A stretch of DNA of 64,000 nucleotides from Streptomyces albus subsp. albus (GTDB taxonomy: Bacteria; Actinomycetota; Actinomycetes; Streptomycetales; Streptomycetaceae): positions 108,587 to 172,586 of the forward strand of contig NZ_JODR01000021.1 in assembly GCF_000725885.1 (NCBI RefSeq), in the 5' to 3' direction. Both the position numbers and the translations under genes were made by a program. The first letter of the stretch is position 1, and every line of letters begins with the position of its first letter. The notes under the pieces are model-generated. The model worked only from the letters and a program-made list of their open reading frames with translations, was not told the origin of the DNA and did no database searches. Positions 1 through 8,595 of this stretch are shown in pieces.

Positions 1-1
1 C

Positions 2-397
2 TCGGGCCTCACGGGCCACGCCGAGGTCGTCCGTGTCGTGTACGACCCGGCGAAGGTCTCCTACGAGACCCTTCTGCGGCGCTTCTGGGAGTCCCACGAC
101 CCCACGCAGGGCTTCCGGCAGGGCAACGACATGGGCACCCAGTACCGCTCGGCGGTCTACACCCACTCCTCCGCGCAGGCGGCTGCCGCCGAGGCGTCGC
201 GTGCGGCCTACCAGCAGGTGCTGACGGCTTCGGGGCACGGTGAGATCACCACGGAGATCCTGCCGGCCGCGGACCGTCCCTTCTACCCGGCCGAGGGCTA
301 CCACCAGCAGTACCTCGACAAGAACCCCGCGGGTTACTGCGGCATCGGCGGTACCGGTGTGGCCTGCCCGGTGGGTATCGCATCCGCCGGGGACTGA
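2..397 (+). CDS. msrA: Peptide-methionine (S)-S-oxide reductase MsrA, 5' end cut by the window edge
   Basis: Reduces the S-epimer of methionine sulfoxide in proteins and repairs oxidative damage in the cytoplasm. The visible 131 codons are the C-terminal two thirds: a TGHAEVV segment in the open frame before the first internal GTG, then FWESHDPTQ, a GTQYRSAVY core and the [12 protein letters not shown] segment, all hallmarks of MsrA. The catalytic GCFWG motif would lie upstream of the window. The tail [11 protein letters not shown] carries a cysteine that in many MsrA proteins acts as resolving cysteine. The frame is open to the left edge, so this is truncated by the window and not broken. 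A hairpin follows about 60 bp after the stop. Confidence 0.95.
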   Translation, partial: SGLTGHAEVVRVVYDPAKVSYETLLRRFWESHDPTQGFRQGNDMGTQYRSAVYTHSSAQAAAAEASRAAYQQVLTASGHGEITTEILPAADRPFYPAEGYHQQYLDKNPAGYCGIGGTGVACPVGIASAGD

Positions 398-460
398 CGA
401 GCCGGGGAGCGTGACCCGGCGAGTCACGCGGTGAGCGCCTGTGGCACAGGGAGCACAGGG

Positions 461-497
461 AGGCGGCCGAGCGGTCTTGCCGACCCGGCCGCCTTTT
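461..497 (+). terminator. Rho-independent-like terminator after msrA
   Basis: Inverted repeat AGGCGGCCG (461-469) and CGGCCGCCT (486-494), with an inner GGTC/GACC pairing in the loop, followed by a short T run. It sits 64 bp after the msrA stop. Confidence 0.7.
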
Positions 498-715
498 CCA
501 TGCCCGCAGGACTTTTCCGCGTCGCGGACAACGTTTTTCGGTCGGCGGCATCCGGCTCGGCCGCCGTCCGCGTTCCGGCGGCGGCGATTCGCGTCCGTAC
601 ACGGCCCGGGGTGCTGTGACCCGCGGTAACACCTTTCGCGATTCACCCCGGTGCGAAGGGTGCGGCGTAAACGCGCCGGCCGGGCGCGGCGGCCCGGAAG
701 CACGGCATGGCGGCC

Positions 716-793
716 TATAACGGAAATTATTTTCCGCTCAGTGGACTGATTCGCATCTGCCCGTGCCGGAAGCAGCGGCGCTATAACGCCGCA
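716..793 (+). promoter_or_regulatory. Promoter region of the exported amidohydrolase, with a perfect palindrome
   Basis: The 396 bp between msrA and the amidohydrolase hold this short AT-rich patch. Two TATAAC boxes are visible, at 716-721 and 782-787. The second ends 6 bp before the ATG at 794, the spacing expected for a leaderless transcript. Between them lies the perfect palindrome CGGAAATTATTTTCCG (721-736), which would overlap or follow the first -10 box and could be an operator. The regulator is unknown. Apart from the msrA hairpin, nothing else stands out in 498-715. Confidence 0.45.
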
Positions 794-2263
794 ATGACCT
801 CTCCTCACACACCCCCACGCCCCCCACGCCGCCGCCCCGCGAGAATCCGCCGCAGGAGCCTGCTCACCGGGCTCGGCGGCGCCTCCCTGGCCGCCGGAGC
901 CACCCTCACCGCCCCGAGCGCGTCCGCCCGGCCGTCGGCCCCTCTGACGGCCGCCCCGCCCGGCGAGGAGGCCCGCACACCGCGCACCACGCTGCTGCGT
1001 GGCGCCGCCCTGCTCCTCACCATGGACCCGGGCCGGGGAAGCGGACCGCTGGGCGCCCTGGAGAACGCGGACCTCCTGCTGCGGGACGGGAGGATCGCAC
1101 AGGTCGGCCACCGGCTGCGGGCCCCCGCCGGCGCCCGCGTACGGGACATGGCGGGGAAGCTGGTGCTGCCCGGGTTCGTGGACATCCACAACCACCTGTG
1201 GCAGTCCAGCATCCGGGGCGGCTGCTCCGACCAGGACCTCGACGGCTGGCTCACGTCCTGCAACCGCGCGACGCTGCCGAAGATCGGCGCGGCGGACATG
1301 TACCGCTTCGTTCACCTCTCCGCGCTCGACGCCCTGCGGACGGGCGTCACCACGGTGGTCGACTGGGTGCACGCCGTCCCGTACGGGACGAGCGAGCGGT
1401 ACGTACGGGCACTGGACGACGCGGGCCTGCGCTTCGTCTACGCCATGGCCACGGCCCCGGGCGAGGAAGGGCTGGTGCGCAAGGTGCACGAGAGACTGCT
1501 GGCCCCGCTGCCGCTGGCCTCGGCGCAGGTCGCGGTGCACGCCGGGATGGCGGGCCTCGACGCGCTGCGGGCCTCCTGGAAGGTGGCCCGGGAGCTGGGG
1601 CCGATGCTCAACTCACACGTGCTGGAGCACCGTACGGACCGTGCGGCGGGCCAGATCCGCTCGCTGCGCGAGGCCGGCGCGTTCGGTCCGCGGCTGCTGA
1701 TGAACCACGCGATCCACCTCAGCCGCGCGGAGATCGCGCTGACCGGCGACCACGGGGTGCGGGTGGCGCACTGCCCGCTCAGCAACATGCGCCTCGCCTC
1801 GGGCGTGATGCCGCTGCCGCGGCTGTGGAAGCGGGGCGTCACCGCCGGTCTCGGCCACGACGGCGGCACCAACGACACCTCCGACATGTTCGCCCTCATG
1901 AAGGCCGCCGTCGGTCTCCAGCGGGCCGTCCACGAGGACGCCGAGGTCCACCCCACCCTCCCCGAGGTCCTGCGCATGGCCACCCTCGGCGGCGCCGAGG
2001 CCATCGGCATGGACGGCCTGGTCGGCTCCCTCACCCCCGGCAAACGCGCCGACGTCCTCGTCCTGGACCCCGGCACCCTCAACTTCGCACCCCGCATCGA
2101 CTGGATCAGCCAGATCGTCCTCAACGGCCAGCCCGCGAACGTCACCGACATCTACGTGGACGGACGGCTGCGCAAGACCGGCGGCGCCCTGGTCGGCGTC
2201 GACGAACGGGAAGTCGTCCGCCAGGCGGAGCAGGCGGCGGCCCGCCTTCCGTCCGCCGCCTGA
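794..2263 (+). CDS. Tat-exported amidohydrolase (chlorohydrolase / cytosine deaminase-like)
   Basis: Metal-dependent amidohydrolase of the TIM-barrel superfamily (489 residues), substrate unknown. The start at 794 puts a twin-arginine signal near the N terminus: basic RIRRRSLLTGLGG, a hydrophobic stretch and an Ala-rich cleavage region. The family motifs are present: VDIHNHLWQ (metal-binding HxH), HVLEHR, NHAIHLS and GHDGGTND, which carries the late metal-binding Asp. The layout (short beta-sandwich, barrel, DVLVLDP closing strand) is that of guanine/cytosine deaminases and triazine hydrolases. Export is unusual for nucleobase deaminases, so an extracellular amide or amidine substrate is plausible. 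An in-frame ATG at 707 exists but would bury the signal peptide, so 794 is preferred. It converges on the next gene with 17 bp between. Confidence 0.85.
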   Translation: MTSPHTPPRPPRRRPARIRRRSLLTGLGGASLAAGATLTAPSASARPSAPLTAAPPGEEARTPRTTLLRGAALLLTMDPGRGSGPLGALENADLLLRDGRIAQVGHRLRAPAGARVRDMAGKLVLPGFVDIHNHLWQSSIRGGCSDQDLDGWLTSCNRATLPKIGAADMYRFVHLSALDALRTGVTTVVDWVHAVPYGTSERYVRALDDAGLRFVYAMATAPGEEGLVRKVHERLLAPLPLASAQVAVHAGMAGLDALRASWKVARELGPMLNSHVLEHRTDRAAGQIRSLREAGAFGPRLLMNHAIHLSRAEIALTGDHGVRVAHCPLSNMRLASGVMPLPRLWKRGVTAGLGHDGGTNDTSDMFALMKAAVGLQRAVHEDAEVHPTLPEVLRMATLGGAEAIGMDGLVGSLTPGKRADVLVLDPGTLNFAPRIDWISQIVLNGQPANVTDIYVDGRLRKTGGALVGVDEREVVRQAEQAAARLPSAA

Positions 2264-2280
2264 CCCGCCCCGCGCGACAG

Positions 2281-3855
2281 TCAGGGGACGGCCTGCCCCG
2301 GGGCGGCCAGGGCGGCTCGCACGGGGACGGCCACGTACCAGTGGCCGCTGTAGGTGTGCCGGACCGGGTAGGTGCGCCAGCCGGCCTGGGCGGCCCAGCC
2401 CGGGAGCGGTACCCGGCGCAGGACGAGCGCGTCGGGCGTGCGGGCGGGCTCGGCACGGCAGCCGGCGGTGTGGGCGATGGGGATGGCCGCCTTGTTGCCG
2501 TCGAGCGCACAGGGCGGGCGCACACCGTGTGCGTGCAGGACCCGGGCGATGCGCTGCCAGTCCTGCCGGGCCGCCTTCTGGATGCCGTACTGGACGTCGA
2601 CCTGCTGGATCTGCACCCCCAGGTGGAGGAGGGCGAGGGCGGCACCGGCGCACAACAGCGCTGCCGCACACCGCGTCCGGCGGGCCCACTGCGCGGCCTG
2701 CCGGATGCCGAGGGCTGCGACGGGGGCCAGCAGCGCGTAGGCGGGCAGCAGGAAGCGCGGGGCGGCGTACCCCATCAGGAACAGGTACGGCACGGCCACG
2801 GCGAGGGCCGCCGCGGTGGGCAGCAGCCCCAGCGCGGTACGGCCCCGCCGCCGCGCCGCGTACAGTCCGAGCCCCACCAGCGGGGGGACGAGCAGCCACC
2901 AGCCGACGTTGATCCACTCGACGCTCGCCCCGTCGCACGGGCGGCACAGCAGGGGCCCGTCGAGCGCGGCGGCGTGCGCCCGCAGGGTGTCGAAGGAGAG
3001 CCGCAGGCTCATCCCGCCCTGGATCTCGCTGGCCGCGTGCAGCCTCTCCAGTACGCCGCCGAACCGGATCACGGCCTCCGCCACCCAGGGCAGCAGACCG
3101 GCGGCGACGCCCCCCACGACGGCGAGCACCCTGCCTGTCGCCGCCTCACCGGTGGGCGTTGGGCCGGCCGGGGCCTCGCCGTCGGGGTGACGGTCTCGCC
3201 GGCGACGCCCGTCCCAGGCCGCCGCGAGCAGCAGCACGAGGCCGGGCCACACCGCGTCGTTGGGCCGCATCAGCGTGACGAGGGCGAACGACGCGCCGAG
3301 GGCCACGAGCGTCCCCCGCCGCGCGGGCCGGGCCAGGAAGCAGCCGACGGCGCCGGCGAGTCCGGTCGCCACATAGTGGTTGGGCATGGCCGCGCCCGCG
3401 TAGAAGAGGCCGATCCACAGGCTGCCGTAGAGCCCGGCGGCCAGGGTCACCACCCCGCGCCGGCCGACCGCTTCCAGCCACGGCAGATAGCCCAGGTAGA
3501 GCGCCAGTGCCGCGGCCACCGTCAGATAGCAGCGCAGCAGCACCACCGAGTCGGTCAGCGCGGCGACGGGCGCGATCAGGGCCGGGACGCCGCGGGTGCG
3601 GGGCGCGCTGAAGGGGGTGTCGGGCCCGTGCGGGCCGAAGCGGCTGGCGTAGACGAGTTCGTCCCAGCCGAGCGCCAGCGTGGGGTGGACGAGCACGAGG
3701 GAGACGGTGGCGAACAGCGCGCAGACCCCGGCCAGCCACCACCGTTCGTCGCGCCACCAGGCGGGGCGACCTGTCCTGCGCGAGGAGCGGTCCGGCCGGG
3801 GCGCCGGGACGGATTCCGACGCGGCATTCCGTACGACAGACGACATACCCGGCAT
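2281..3855 (-). CDS. Polytopic membrane protein of the GT-C glycosyltransferase type (ArnT/PMT-like)
   Basis: Integral membrane protein of 524 residues with about ten hydrophobic segments. The first loop carries LGWDELVYASRF; an acidic pair after the first membrane helix is the metal/lipid-phosphate site of GT-C enzymes that transfer sugar from a polyprenyl-phosphate donor. The C-terminal 120 residues are extracytoplasmic and contain QQVDVQYG and HTYSGHWYV. Acceptor and sugar cannot be told from sequence. The start at 3855 (MPGMSSVV) is chosen because the frame further upstream is Arg/Pro-rich and looks non-coding; 3846 is an alternative. Single gene; the neighbours give no pathway hint. Confidence 0.75.
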   Translation of the reverse strand: MPGMSSVVRNAASESVPAPRPDRSSRRTGRPAWWRDERWWLAGVCALFATVSLVLVHPTLALGWDELVYASRFGPHGPDTPFSAPRTRGVPALIAPVAALTDSVVLLRCYLTVAAALALYLGYLPWLEAVGRRGVVTLAAGLYGSLWIGLFYAGAAMPNHYVATGLAGAVGCFLARPARRGTLVALGASFALVTLMRPNDAVWPGLVLLLAAAWDGRRRRDRHPDGEAPAGPTPTGEAATGRVLAVVGGVAAGLLPWVAEAVIRFGGVLERLHAASEIQGGMSLRLSFDTLRAHAAALDGPLLCRPCDGASVEWINVGWWLLVPPLVGLGLYAARRRGRTALGLLPTAAALAVAVPYLFLMGYAAPRFLLPAYALLAPVAALGIRQAAQWARRTRCAAALLCAGAALALLHLGVQIQQVDVQYGIQKAARQDWQRIARVLHAHGVRPPCALDGNKAAIPIAHTAGCRAEPARTPDALVLRRVPLPGWAAQAGWRTYPVRHTYSGHWYVAVPVRAALAAPGQAVP

Positions 3856-4238
3856 CTTCCCGCCGCGGTGCGGATTCCCCCGGCAGGCGTGGGCCCGCCG
3901 TGTCCCGCTCCCGCCCCGCGGACGGCGCCCGGGAGCCGGCAGAGCCCTGCCGCACCACGCCGACGGTGGCCGACGGCGGCGCCAACCCCGCCCGCGCGAG
4001 CCGTGGTTGCCACACCGCACGCCGGTCCGCCCACCGATGCGCTCCGGGCCACCGCCCTGTACGCCGCAGGGCGCACGCCGGTTCTCACCGTCGCAGCGGC
4101 GCGCGGCGGGGGCTGTCGGCGCGGAATACGGGAATGCCCGGTGCCCCGGCCCGTGTTGCCGCGCCGAGGGCAGGGGACGATTGTCCCCGCCGGTGAAGGC
4201 CGCCCCGCCGGGGCGGACCGGTGAGACGGAGGAGCACG
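3856..4238. other. Divergent intergenic region with a GGGGAC/GTCCCC palindrome
   Basis: Holds the promoters of the GT-C protein (leftward) and the thioesterase (rightward). The one clear structure is the 16-bp inverted repeat GGGGACGATTGTCCCC at 4173-4188, 50 bp before the thioesterase start, a candidate operator. No gene is seen. Confidence 0.4.
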
Positions 4239-4682
4239 GTGGCACAACCACAGGAGACGGGCGGCCCGTTCACCGTTCCCGTGACGGTCCGGGGATACGA
4301 GACCGACGTCCAGGGGCATCTGAACCAGGCGGTGTACCTCCAGTACGCCGAGCACGCCCGCTGGTCGGTGTTGCACGCGGCGGGCATCGAGCAGAAGCAT
4401 CTGCTGGCCGAACGCGTCGGCCCGGTCGTACTGGAGCAGACGGTGCGCTACCGCCGTGAGCTGCGCGCGGGTGACGAGGTGACGGTCAGCTGCGCCTTCG
4501 AATGGGGCGAGGGCAAGGTGTTCCACGTCCACCAGGAGATCCGCACGACGGACGGCACACTCGCCGCGGAGGTGACCGGCGTGGGCGGGGTGATCGATCT
4601 GGATGCCCGCCGCCTGGTGCCGGACGCCCGCGCGGCCCTGCGGAAACTGGCCACGGCGCCCGAGGCGATGGGCCTCGACTAG
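4239..4682 (+). CDS. Hotdog-fold acyl-CoA thioesterase (4-hydroxybenzoyl-CoA thioesterase/YbgC type)
   Basis: 147-residue single hotdog domain. The N-terminal motif GHLNQAVYLQYAEHARW matches the active-site helix of YbgC/FadM-like thioesterases; the usual catalytic Asp position is occupied in YETDVQGHL. GTG 4239 is chosen over GTG 4221 because GGAGGAG lies 5 bp upstream of 4239. The substrate is probably a short or medium acyl-CoA; neighbours do not narrow it. It converges on the L,D-transpeptidase across about 470 bp. Confidence 0.85.
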   Translation: MAQPQETGGPFTVPVTVRGYETDVQGHLNQAVYLQYAEHARWSVLHAAGIEQKHLLAERVGPVVLEQTVRYRRELRAGDEVTVSCAFEWGEGKVFHVHQEIRTTDGTLAAEVTGVGGVIDLDARRLVPDARAALRKLATAPEAMGLD

Positions 4683-5093
4683 AGCGCGGCACGGGCGGCT
4701 CCCGCCGCCGGGCTTCCGCCGGACGGCCGGGGCCGAGCCCCGACGGCCGGGGAGGCTGACGCCCTGGGGCGGCGAGCGGCGGCCTGATACCTGTCGGGGT
4801 CGTCCGATTCCCGGGGCAGGCCAGCGGAGGCCGGCAGAAGGCCCGCGCGGAGGCCGGCAGACCCACAAGCCCACGGAAGCCCGCAGGCGCCCCCAAAGCC
4901 CGGCAGGGGCCGTAGAACGCCCTCGGAGGCCGGGCAGGCCCCGGGTCAGGGCGGGTCAGGGCGCCGCAGCCCCGGCAGGCCCGTCGGGACGGCGCAGAAG
5001 CCGCAAGCGCCCTCGGAGACGGCCACCGATCGTCGGCCGCGCGACAACAGCCAGTAGCCGGCAAGCTCCCGGCGTCGAAGGTCCGCAAACGCC
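4683..5093. other. Convergent intergenic region without a recognisable gene
   Basis: Very GC-rich and loosely repetitive: variants of GGAGGCCGGCAG recur at about 4826, 4850 and 4926. No coding signature or RNA gene is seen apart from the hairpin at 5094-5128. Confidence 0.5.
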
Positions 5094-5128
5094 AGGAGGG
5101 CGGCTCCCCGAGCGGGAGCCACCCTCCT
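5094..5128 (-). terminator. Strong hairpin downstream of the L,D-transpeptidase
   Basis: Inverted repeat AGGAGGGCGGCTCCC / GGGAGCCACCCTCCT (one mismatch) around a 5-nt loop, 28 bp beyond the stop of the leftward L,D-transpeptidase. It probably also stops read-through from the right-pointing thioesterase. Confidence 0.7.
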
Positions 5129-5155
5129 GTCATGTGTCCGTGCCGGACCGCGAGG

Positions 5156-6385
5156 TCAGATCGCGGAGCCCGCCTTCCACTCCGACCAGCTCATGTTCCA
5201 GCCGTTGAGGCCGTTGTCCGGCTGGATCGTCTTGTCGGGGGAACCCTTGACCTCGACGATGTCGCCGATCAGCGAGTTCTCGTAGAACCAGGCGCCGTCG
5301 GTGCCCGGGTTGCCCGCACCCTGGCTGTCCCGCAGGCCCACGCAGCCGTGGCTGGTGTTGCCCGACCCGAAGGGGGCGCCCCAGTAGTTGCCGTGGATGA
5401 AGGTGCCGGAGGTGGACAGCCGCATGGCGTGCGGGACGTCGGGGATGTCGTACCCCTCGGCGCCCTTGCGGCCGAACCCGACGGTGTTCCCGTCCATCCG
5501 GGTCTCCTTGTGCTTCTCGGAGATCACCATCTTGCCGTTGTACGTCGGGTTGCTCGGGCTGCCCGCGGAGATCGGGATGGTCTTGATGACCTTGTCGTCG
5601 CGGACGACCTTCATCTGGTAGTTCTTCACGTCGACCGTGCTGACCTGCTTGCGGCCGATGTTGAAGGTGACCTTCTTGTCCTGGACGCCGGTGTTGCCGT
5701 TGCCGGCGTTCACACCGTCCAGGTCGAGGTCGACGGTGACCTTGGAGTTCGGCTTCCAGTAGTCCTCGGGACGGAAGTCGAGGCGGTCGTTGCCGAACCA
5801 GTGGCCGACGATCTCCTGGCCGCTGGTCGAGCTGACCTTGATCGCGGACTGGACGGCCTTCTTGTTCTGGATCTGCTTGTCGAAGGTGATCGAGACCGGC
5901 ATGCCGACACCGACCGTGGCGCCGTCCTCACCGGCGTAGGTGCCGATGAAGCTGTTCTCGGGCGAGACGGTGGTGAACGTGCGGTTCTCCACCGCCTTGC
6001 GGCCCTCGCTGTCCTTGGCCGTCGCGGTGATCTCGTACTTGGTGGCGCGCTCCAGCTGGCTCTTGGGCTTCCAGCTCGTGCCGTCCGCGGAGAGGGTTCC
6101 TTCAACGGGGGTGCCGTTCTGGGCCGCCTTCATGGTGACCTTGGTCAGCTTGCCGCCCTTGACCGAGACGTTGCCCCCGGTGTTGATGCTCGCGTTGGTG
6201 GCGCCGTCCTTGGCGGTGATCTTTATTCGGGCCTGCGAGCTGTCCTTCTCGGCGGATATGTCGTTCTTCGCGGCCGACTTCTCGGCGTCGCCGCCGTCGT
6301 CGCCACCACACCCGCTCAGTGTCAGCACCCCACCGAGGAGCACGGCCGTGACCGCGAGCCCCCTGCGGTGCTTCCCCACCGTCAT
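5156..6385 (-). CDS. Lipoprotein L,D-transpeptidase (YkuD domain with N-terminal Ig-like domains)
   Basis: Forms 3-3 (meso-diaminopimelate) crosslinks in peptidoglycan outside the membrane. Start 6385 gives MTVGKHRRGL, a hydrophobic helix and the lipobox LTLSGC, so the mature protein is lipid-anchored; GGAGAAG lies 6 bp upstream. In-frame ATGs at 6400 and 6418 are alternatives. After an acidic linker come Ig-like/LDT-associated domains (residues about 55-255), then the YkuD domain with FIHGNYWGAPFGSGN and the catalytic SHGCVGLRD, giving the His/Cys pair. About 409 residues, normal for actinobacterial Ldt proteins. Monocistronic with its own terminator. Confidence 0.92.
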   Translation of the reverse strand: MTVGKHRRGLAVTAVLLGGVLTLSGCGGDDGGDAEKSAAKNDISAEKDSSQARIKITAKDGATNASINTGGNVSVKGGKLTKVTMKAAQNGTPVEGTLSADGTSWKPKSQLERATKYEITATAKDSEGRKAVENRTFTTVSPENSFIGTYAGEDGATVGVGMPVSITFDKQIQNKKAVQSAIKVSSTSGQEIVGHWFGNDRLDFRPEDYWKPNSKVTVDLDLDGVNAGNGNTGVQDKKVTFNIGRKQVSTVDVKNYQMKVVRDDKVIKTIPISAGSPSNPTYNGKMVISEKHKETRMDGNTVGFGRKGAEGYDIPDVPHAMRLSTSGTFIHGNYWGAPFGSGNTSHGCVGLRDSQGAGNPGTDGAWFYENSLIGDIVEVKGSPDKTIQPDNGLNGWNMSWSEWKAGSAI

Positions 6386-6730
6386 CACTGGCTTCTCCAT
6401 TTGCCTTCGGAACCCCATGTCTCCCCGGTATAGCTGCGTAGCCCCCACAGCGCCCGAAAACGGACATGTGCGCCCCAGCTCCACGCATATGAACGCACAG
6501 GGGACTATGACCGGTTCCACTTTCGGTAAAACTGTGGTCTAGGACACGTATCCGACCCATTCACGAACCGTCCCGGTTCTTCGGGACAGATCCATCCCGG
6601 TTCCCCGGAAGAGCGGAAGCATGCCTTCCCCCTCGCCTCCACCAGTCAGTAACATCGGCCTGCGTACGGTCAGTTCACGCTGAAACCCCGAGCCGTACGC
6701 CGTACCCACGCAACTCAGGAGGGCCTTTTC
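6386..6730. other. Divergent regulatory region between the L,D-transpeptidase and a small secreted protein gene
   Basis: Contains overlapping inverted repeats GAACCGTCCCGGTTC (6565-6579) and GTCCCG-N6-CGGGAC (6570-6587); the two hairpins are mutually exclusive. The region is less GC-rich than its surroundings, as expected for promoters. The ribosome site AGGAGG of the rightward small gene ends the region. No other gene is seen. Confidence 0.35.
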
Positions 6731-6922
6731 GTGTCCGAGGCCGGACCCTCGAAGCTGTCAGCACATCGCCGTCCGCTGGCGACCGCAGCGGCTGCCGGCG
6801 GCGTACTGTTCGCCCTCTGGTTCGTCCCCACTGCCAACGCTACCCCCGAAAAACCTGACCATCCCACCCACCACAGTGACTCTGTGACCCGGTTGGAACA
6901 TGACGACAGGGGCGACCGCTAG
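6731..6922 (+). CDS. Small predicted secreted or membrane-anchored protein, 63 residues
   Basis: Unknown function. GTG start 8 bp after a perfect AGGAGG, so translation is well supported. The N terminus is basic (HRRPLATAAAAGG), followed by a hydrophobic helix and a possible signal peptidase site ANA-TP; the remainder is a short, charged, His-rich tail (PDHPTHHSDS). It converges on hutH with 13 bp between. Similar short proteins next to hutH occur in other Streptomyces as far as I recall. Confidence 0.6.
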   Translation: MSEAGPSKLSAHRRPLATAAAAGGVLFALWFVPTANATPEKPDHPTHHSDSVTRLEHDDRGDR

Positions 6923-6935
6923 AAACCGCCGGTGA

Positions 6936-8489
6936 CTACGCCAGCGGCCCGGTCACCGACTCGGCCGCGGCCACCAGCGCGCCGGAGCGGACGAACGCCT
7001 CGGCAGCCCCCAGGTCAGGCGCCAGATAGCGGTCCTCCCCCGGCCCCTGGACCCCGGCCCGGCGCAGTTCGGCGATCACGGCCCGGGCCGCCGCGCCCGG
7101 CACCAGCCCCGCCGTGGTGGACCGCAGCTCCACCGCCCGCGCCGCCGCGTACACCTCCACCGCGATCACCCGGGCCAGCCCGTCCACGGCGGTCCGCAGC
7201 TTGCGCGCCGCCGACCAGCCCATGGACACGTGGTCCTCCTGCATCGCGGAGGAGGGGATCGAGTCCACCGACGCGGGTACGGCGAGCCGCTTCAGCTCGC
7301 TGACCAGGGCGGCCTGCGTGTACTGGGCGATCATCAGCCCCGAGTCCACCCCCGCGTCATGGGCGAGGAACGGCGGCAGGCCGTGCGAGCGGTTCTTGTC
7401 CAGCAGCCGGTCGGTACGGCGCTCCGCGACGGAGGCCAGATCGGCGCAGGCCACGGCGAGGAAGTCGAGGACGTAGGCGACGGGCGCACCGTGGAAGTTG
7501 CCGTTGGACTCCACCCGGCCGTCCGGCAGCACCACGGGGTTGTCCACAGCCGCGGCCAGCTCCCGCTCGGCCACCGTGCGGGCGTGCGTCAGGGTGTCCC
7601 GGCCCGCGCCGGCGACCTGCGGGGCGCAGCGCACCGAGTAGGCGTCCTGGACGCGCGGCGCGTCGTCCTGGTGGTGCCCGGTCAGTCCGGAGCCGTCCAG
7701 CACCTTGAGCATGTTGGCGGCGCTCGCCGCCTGGCCCGGGTGCGGGCGGATGGCGTGCAGCTCGGGGGCCAGCACCCGGTCGGTGCCCAGCAGGGCCTCC
7801 AGGGTGAGCGCGGCGGCGATGTCGGCCGAGGTGAACAGGCGCGCGAGGTCGGCGCAGGCCATCAGCAGCATGCCGAGCATCCCGTCGGTGCCGTTGAGGA
7901 GGGCGAGGCCCTCCTTCTCGCGCAGCTCGACGGGGGTGATGCCGTGCGCGGCGAGGAGTTCGCCGGCCGGGCGCACCACGCCGTCGGGGCCCTCCGCCTC
8001 GCCCTCGCCCATGAGGGTGAGGGCGCAGTGCGACAGCGGGGCGAGGTCGCCGGAGCAGCCGAGGGAGCCGTACTCGTGCACGACGGGGGTGATGCCCGCG
8101 TTGAGGACGTCGGCCATGGTCTGGGCGACGTGCGGGCGTACTCCGGTGCGGCCGGAGGCGAGGGTCTTCAGGCGCAGGAACATCAGGGCGCGGACGACCT
8201 CGCGCTCGACGCGGGGGCCCATGCCCGCGGCGTGCGAGCGGACGATGTTGCGCTGCAGCTGGGCACGGAGGTCGGGGCCGATGTGGCGGACGGCCAGGGC
8301 GCCGAAGCCGGTGGAGACGCCGTAGACGGGCTCGGGCTTGGCGGCGAGGTCGTCGATGAAGCGGCGGGCGGTGCGCAGCGCCTCGACGGCCTCCGGGTGC
8401 AGTTCGACGCGGGCACCGTCACGGGCGACGGCGAGGACCTCCTCCGGGGTGGTGCCGGAGCTTCCCACCACCACAGTGTGCATAGTCAT
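6936..8489 (-). CDS. hutH: Histidine ammonia-lyase
   Basis: First step of histidine catabolism: L-histidine to urocanate and ammonia, in the cytoplasm. About 517 residues, family-typical. The MIO prosthetic group is made from three residues within GSLGCSGDLAPLSH; the serine is about residue 146. The first residue of the triplet is Cys where most lyases have Ala; I recall this Cys variant from Streptomyces HutH. Other family signatures: YGVSTGFGAL, NGTDGMLG and SSAMQEDHVSMG. ATG 8489 (MTMHTVVV) is preferred to the TTG at 8495; 8483 is possible. No hutU/hutI neighbours, as usual in Streptomyces where hut genes are scattered. Confidence 0.96.
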   Translation of the reverse strand: MTMHTVVVGSSGTTPEEVLAVARDGARVELHPEAVEALRTARRFIDDLAAKPEPVYGVSTGFGALAVRHIGPDLRAQLQRNIVRSHAAGMGPRVEREVVRALMFLRLKTLASGRTGVRPHVAQTMADVLNAGITPVVHEYGSLGCSGDLAPLSHCALTLMGEGEAEGPDGVVRPAGELLAAHGITPVELREKEGLALLNGTDGMLGMLLMACADLARLFTSADIAAALTLEALLGTDRVLAPELHAIRPHPGQAASAANMLKVLDGSGLTGHHQDDAPRVQDAYSVRCAPQVAGAGRDTLTHARTVAERELAAAVDNPVVLPDGRVESNGNFHGAPVAYVLDFLAVACADLASVAERRTDRLLDKNRSHGLPPFLAHDAGVDSGLMIAQYTQAALVSELKRLAVPASVDSIPSSAMQEDHVSMGWSAARKLRTAVDGLARVIAVEVYAAARAVELRSTTAGLVPGAAARAVIAELRRAGVQGPGEDRYLAPDLGAAEAFVRSGALVAAAESVTGPLA

Positions 8490-8563
8490 ATTCAAGAACC
8501 CTAATGAGTGAATTGCTGTCTGTCACGGCGGCCCCGTCACCCTGCCTACGGTAAACAGGTTTG

Positions 8564-8582
8564 TTCCTAGGACTTCTAGGAA
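8564..8582. promoter_or_regulatory. Inverted-repeat operator in front of the TetR gene
   Basis: TTCCTAG-N5-CTAGGAA, a perfect 7-bp inverted repeat, ending 13 bp before the TetR start. The position and symmetry fit an autoregulatory TetR operator. It also lies 75 bp upstream of hutH, so an effect on hutH is possible but not shown. Confidence 0.55.
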
Positions 8583-8595
8583 TACGGTCCTGTGC

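Noticed and set aside
1198..4224. 1008-codon plus-strand frame
   Set aside because: Overlaps the amidohydrolase in another frame and is antisense to the GT-C protein; composition almost only R, G, A, P.
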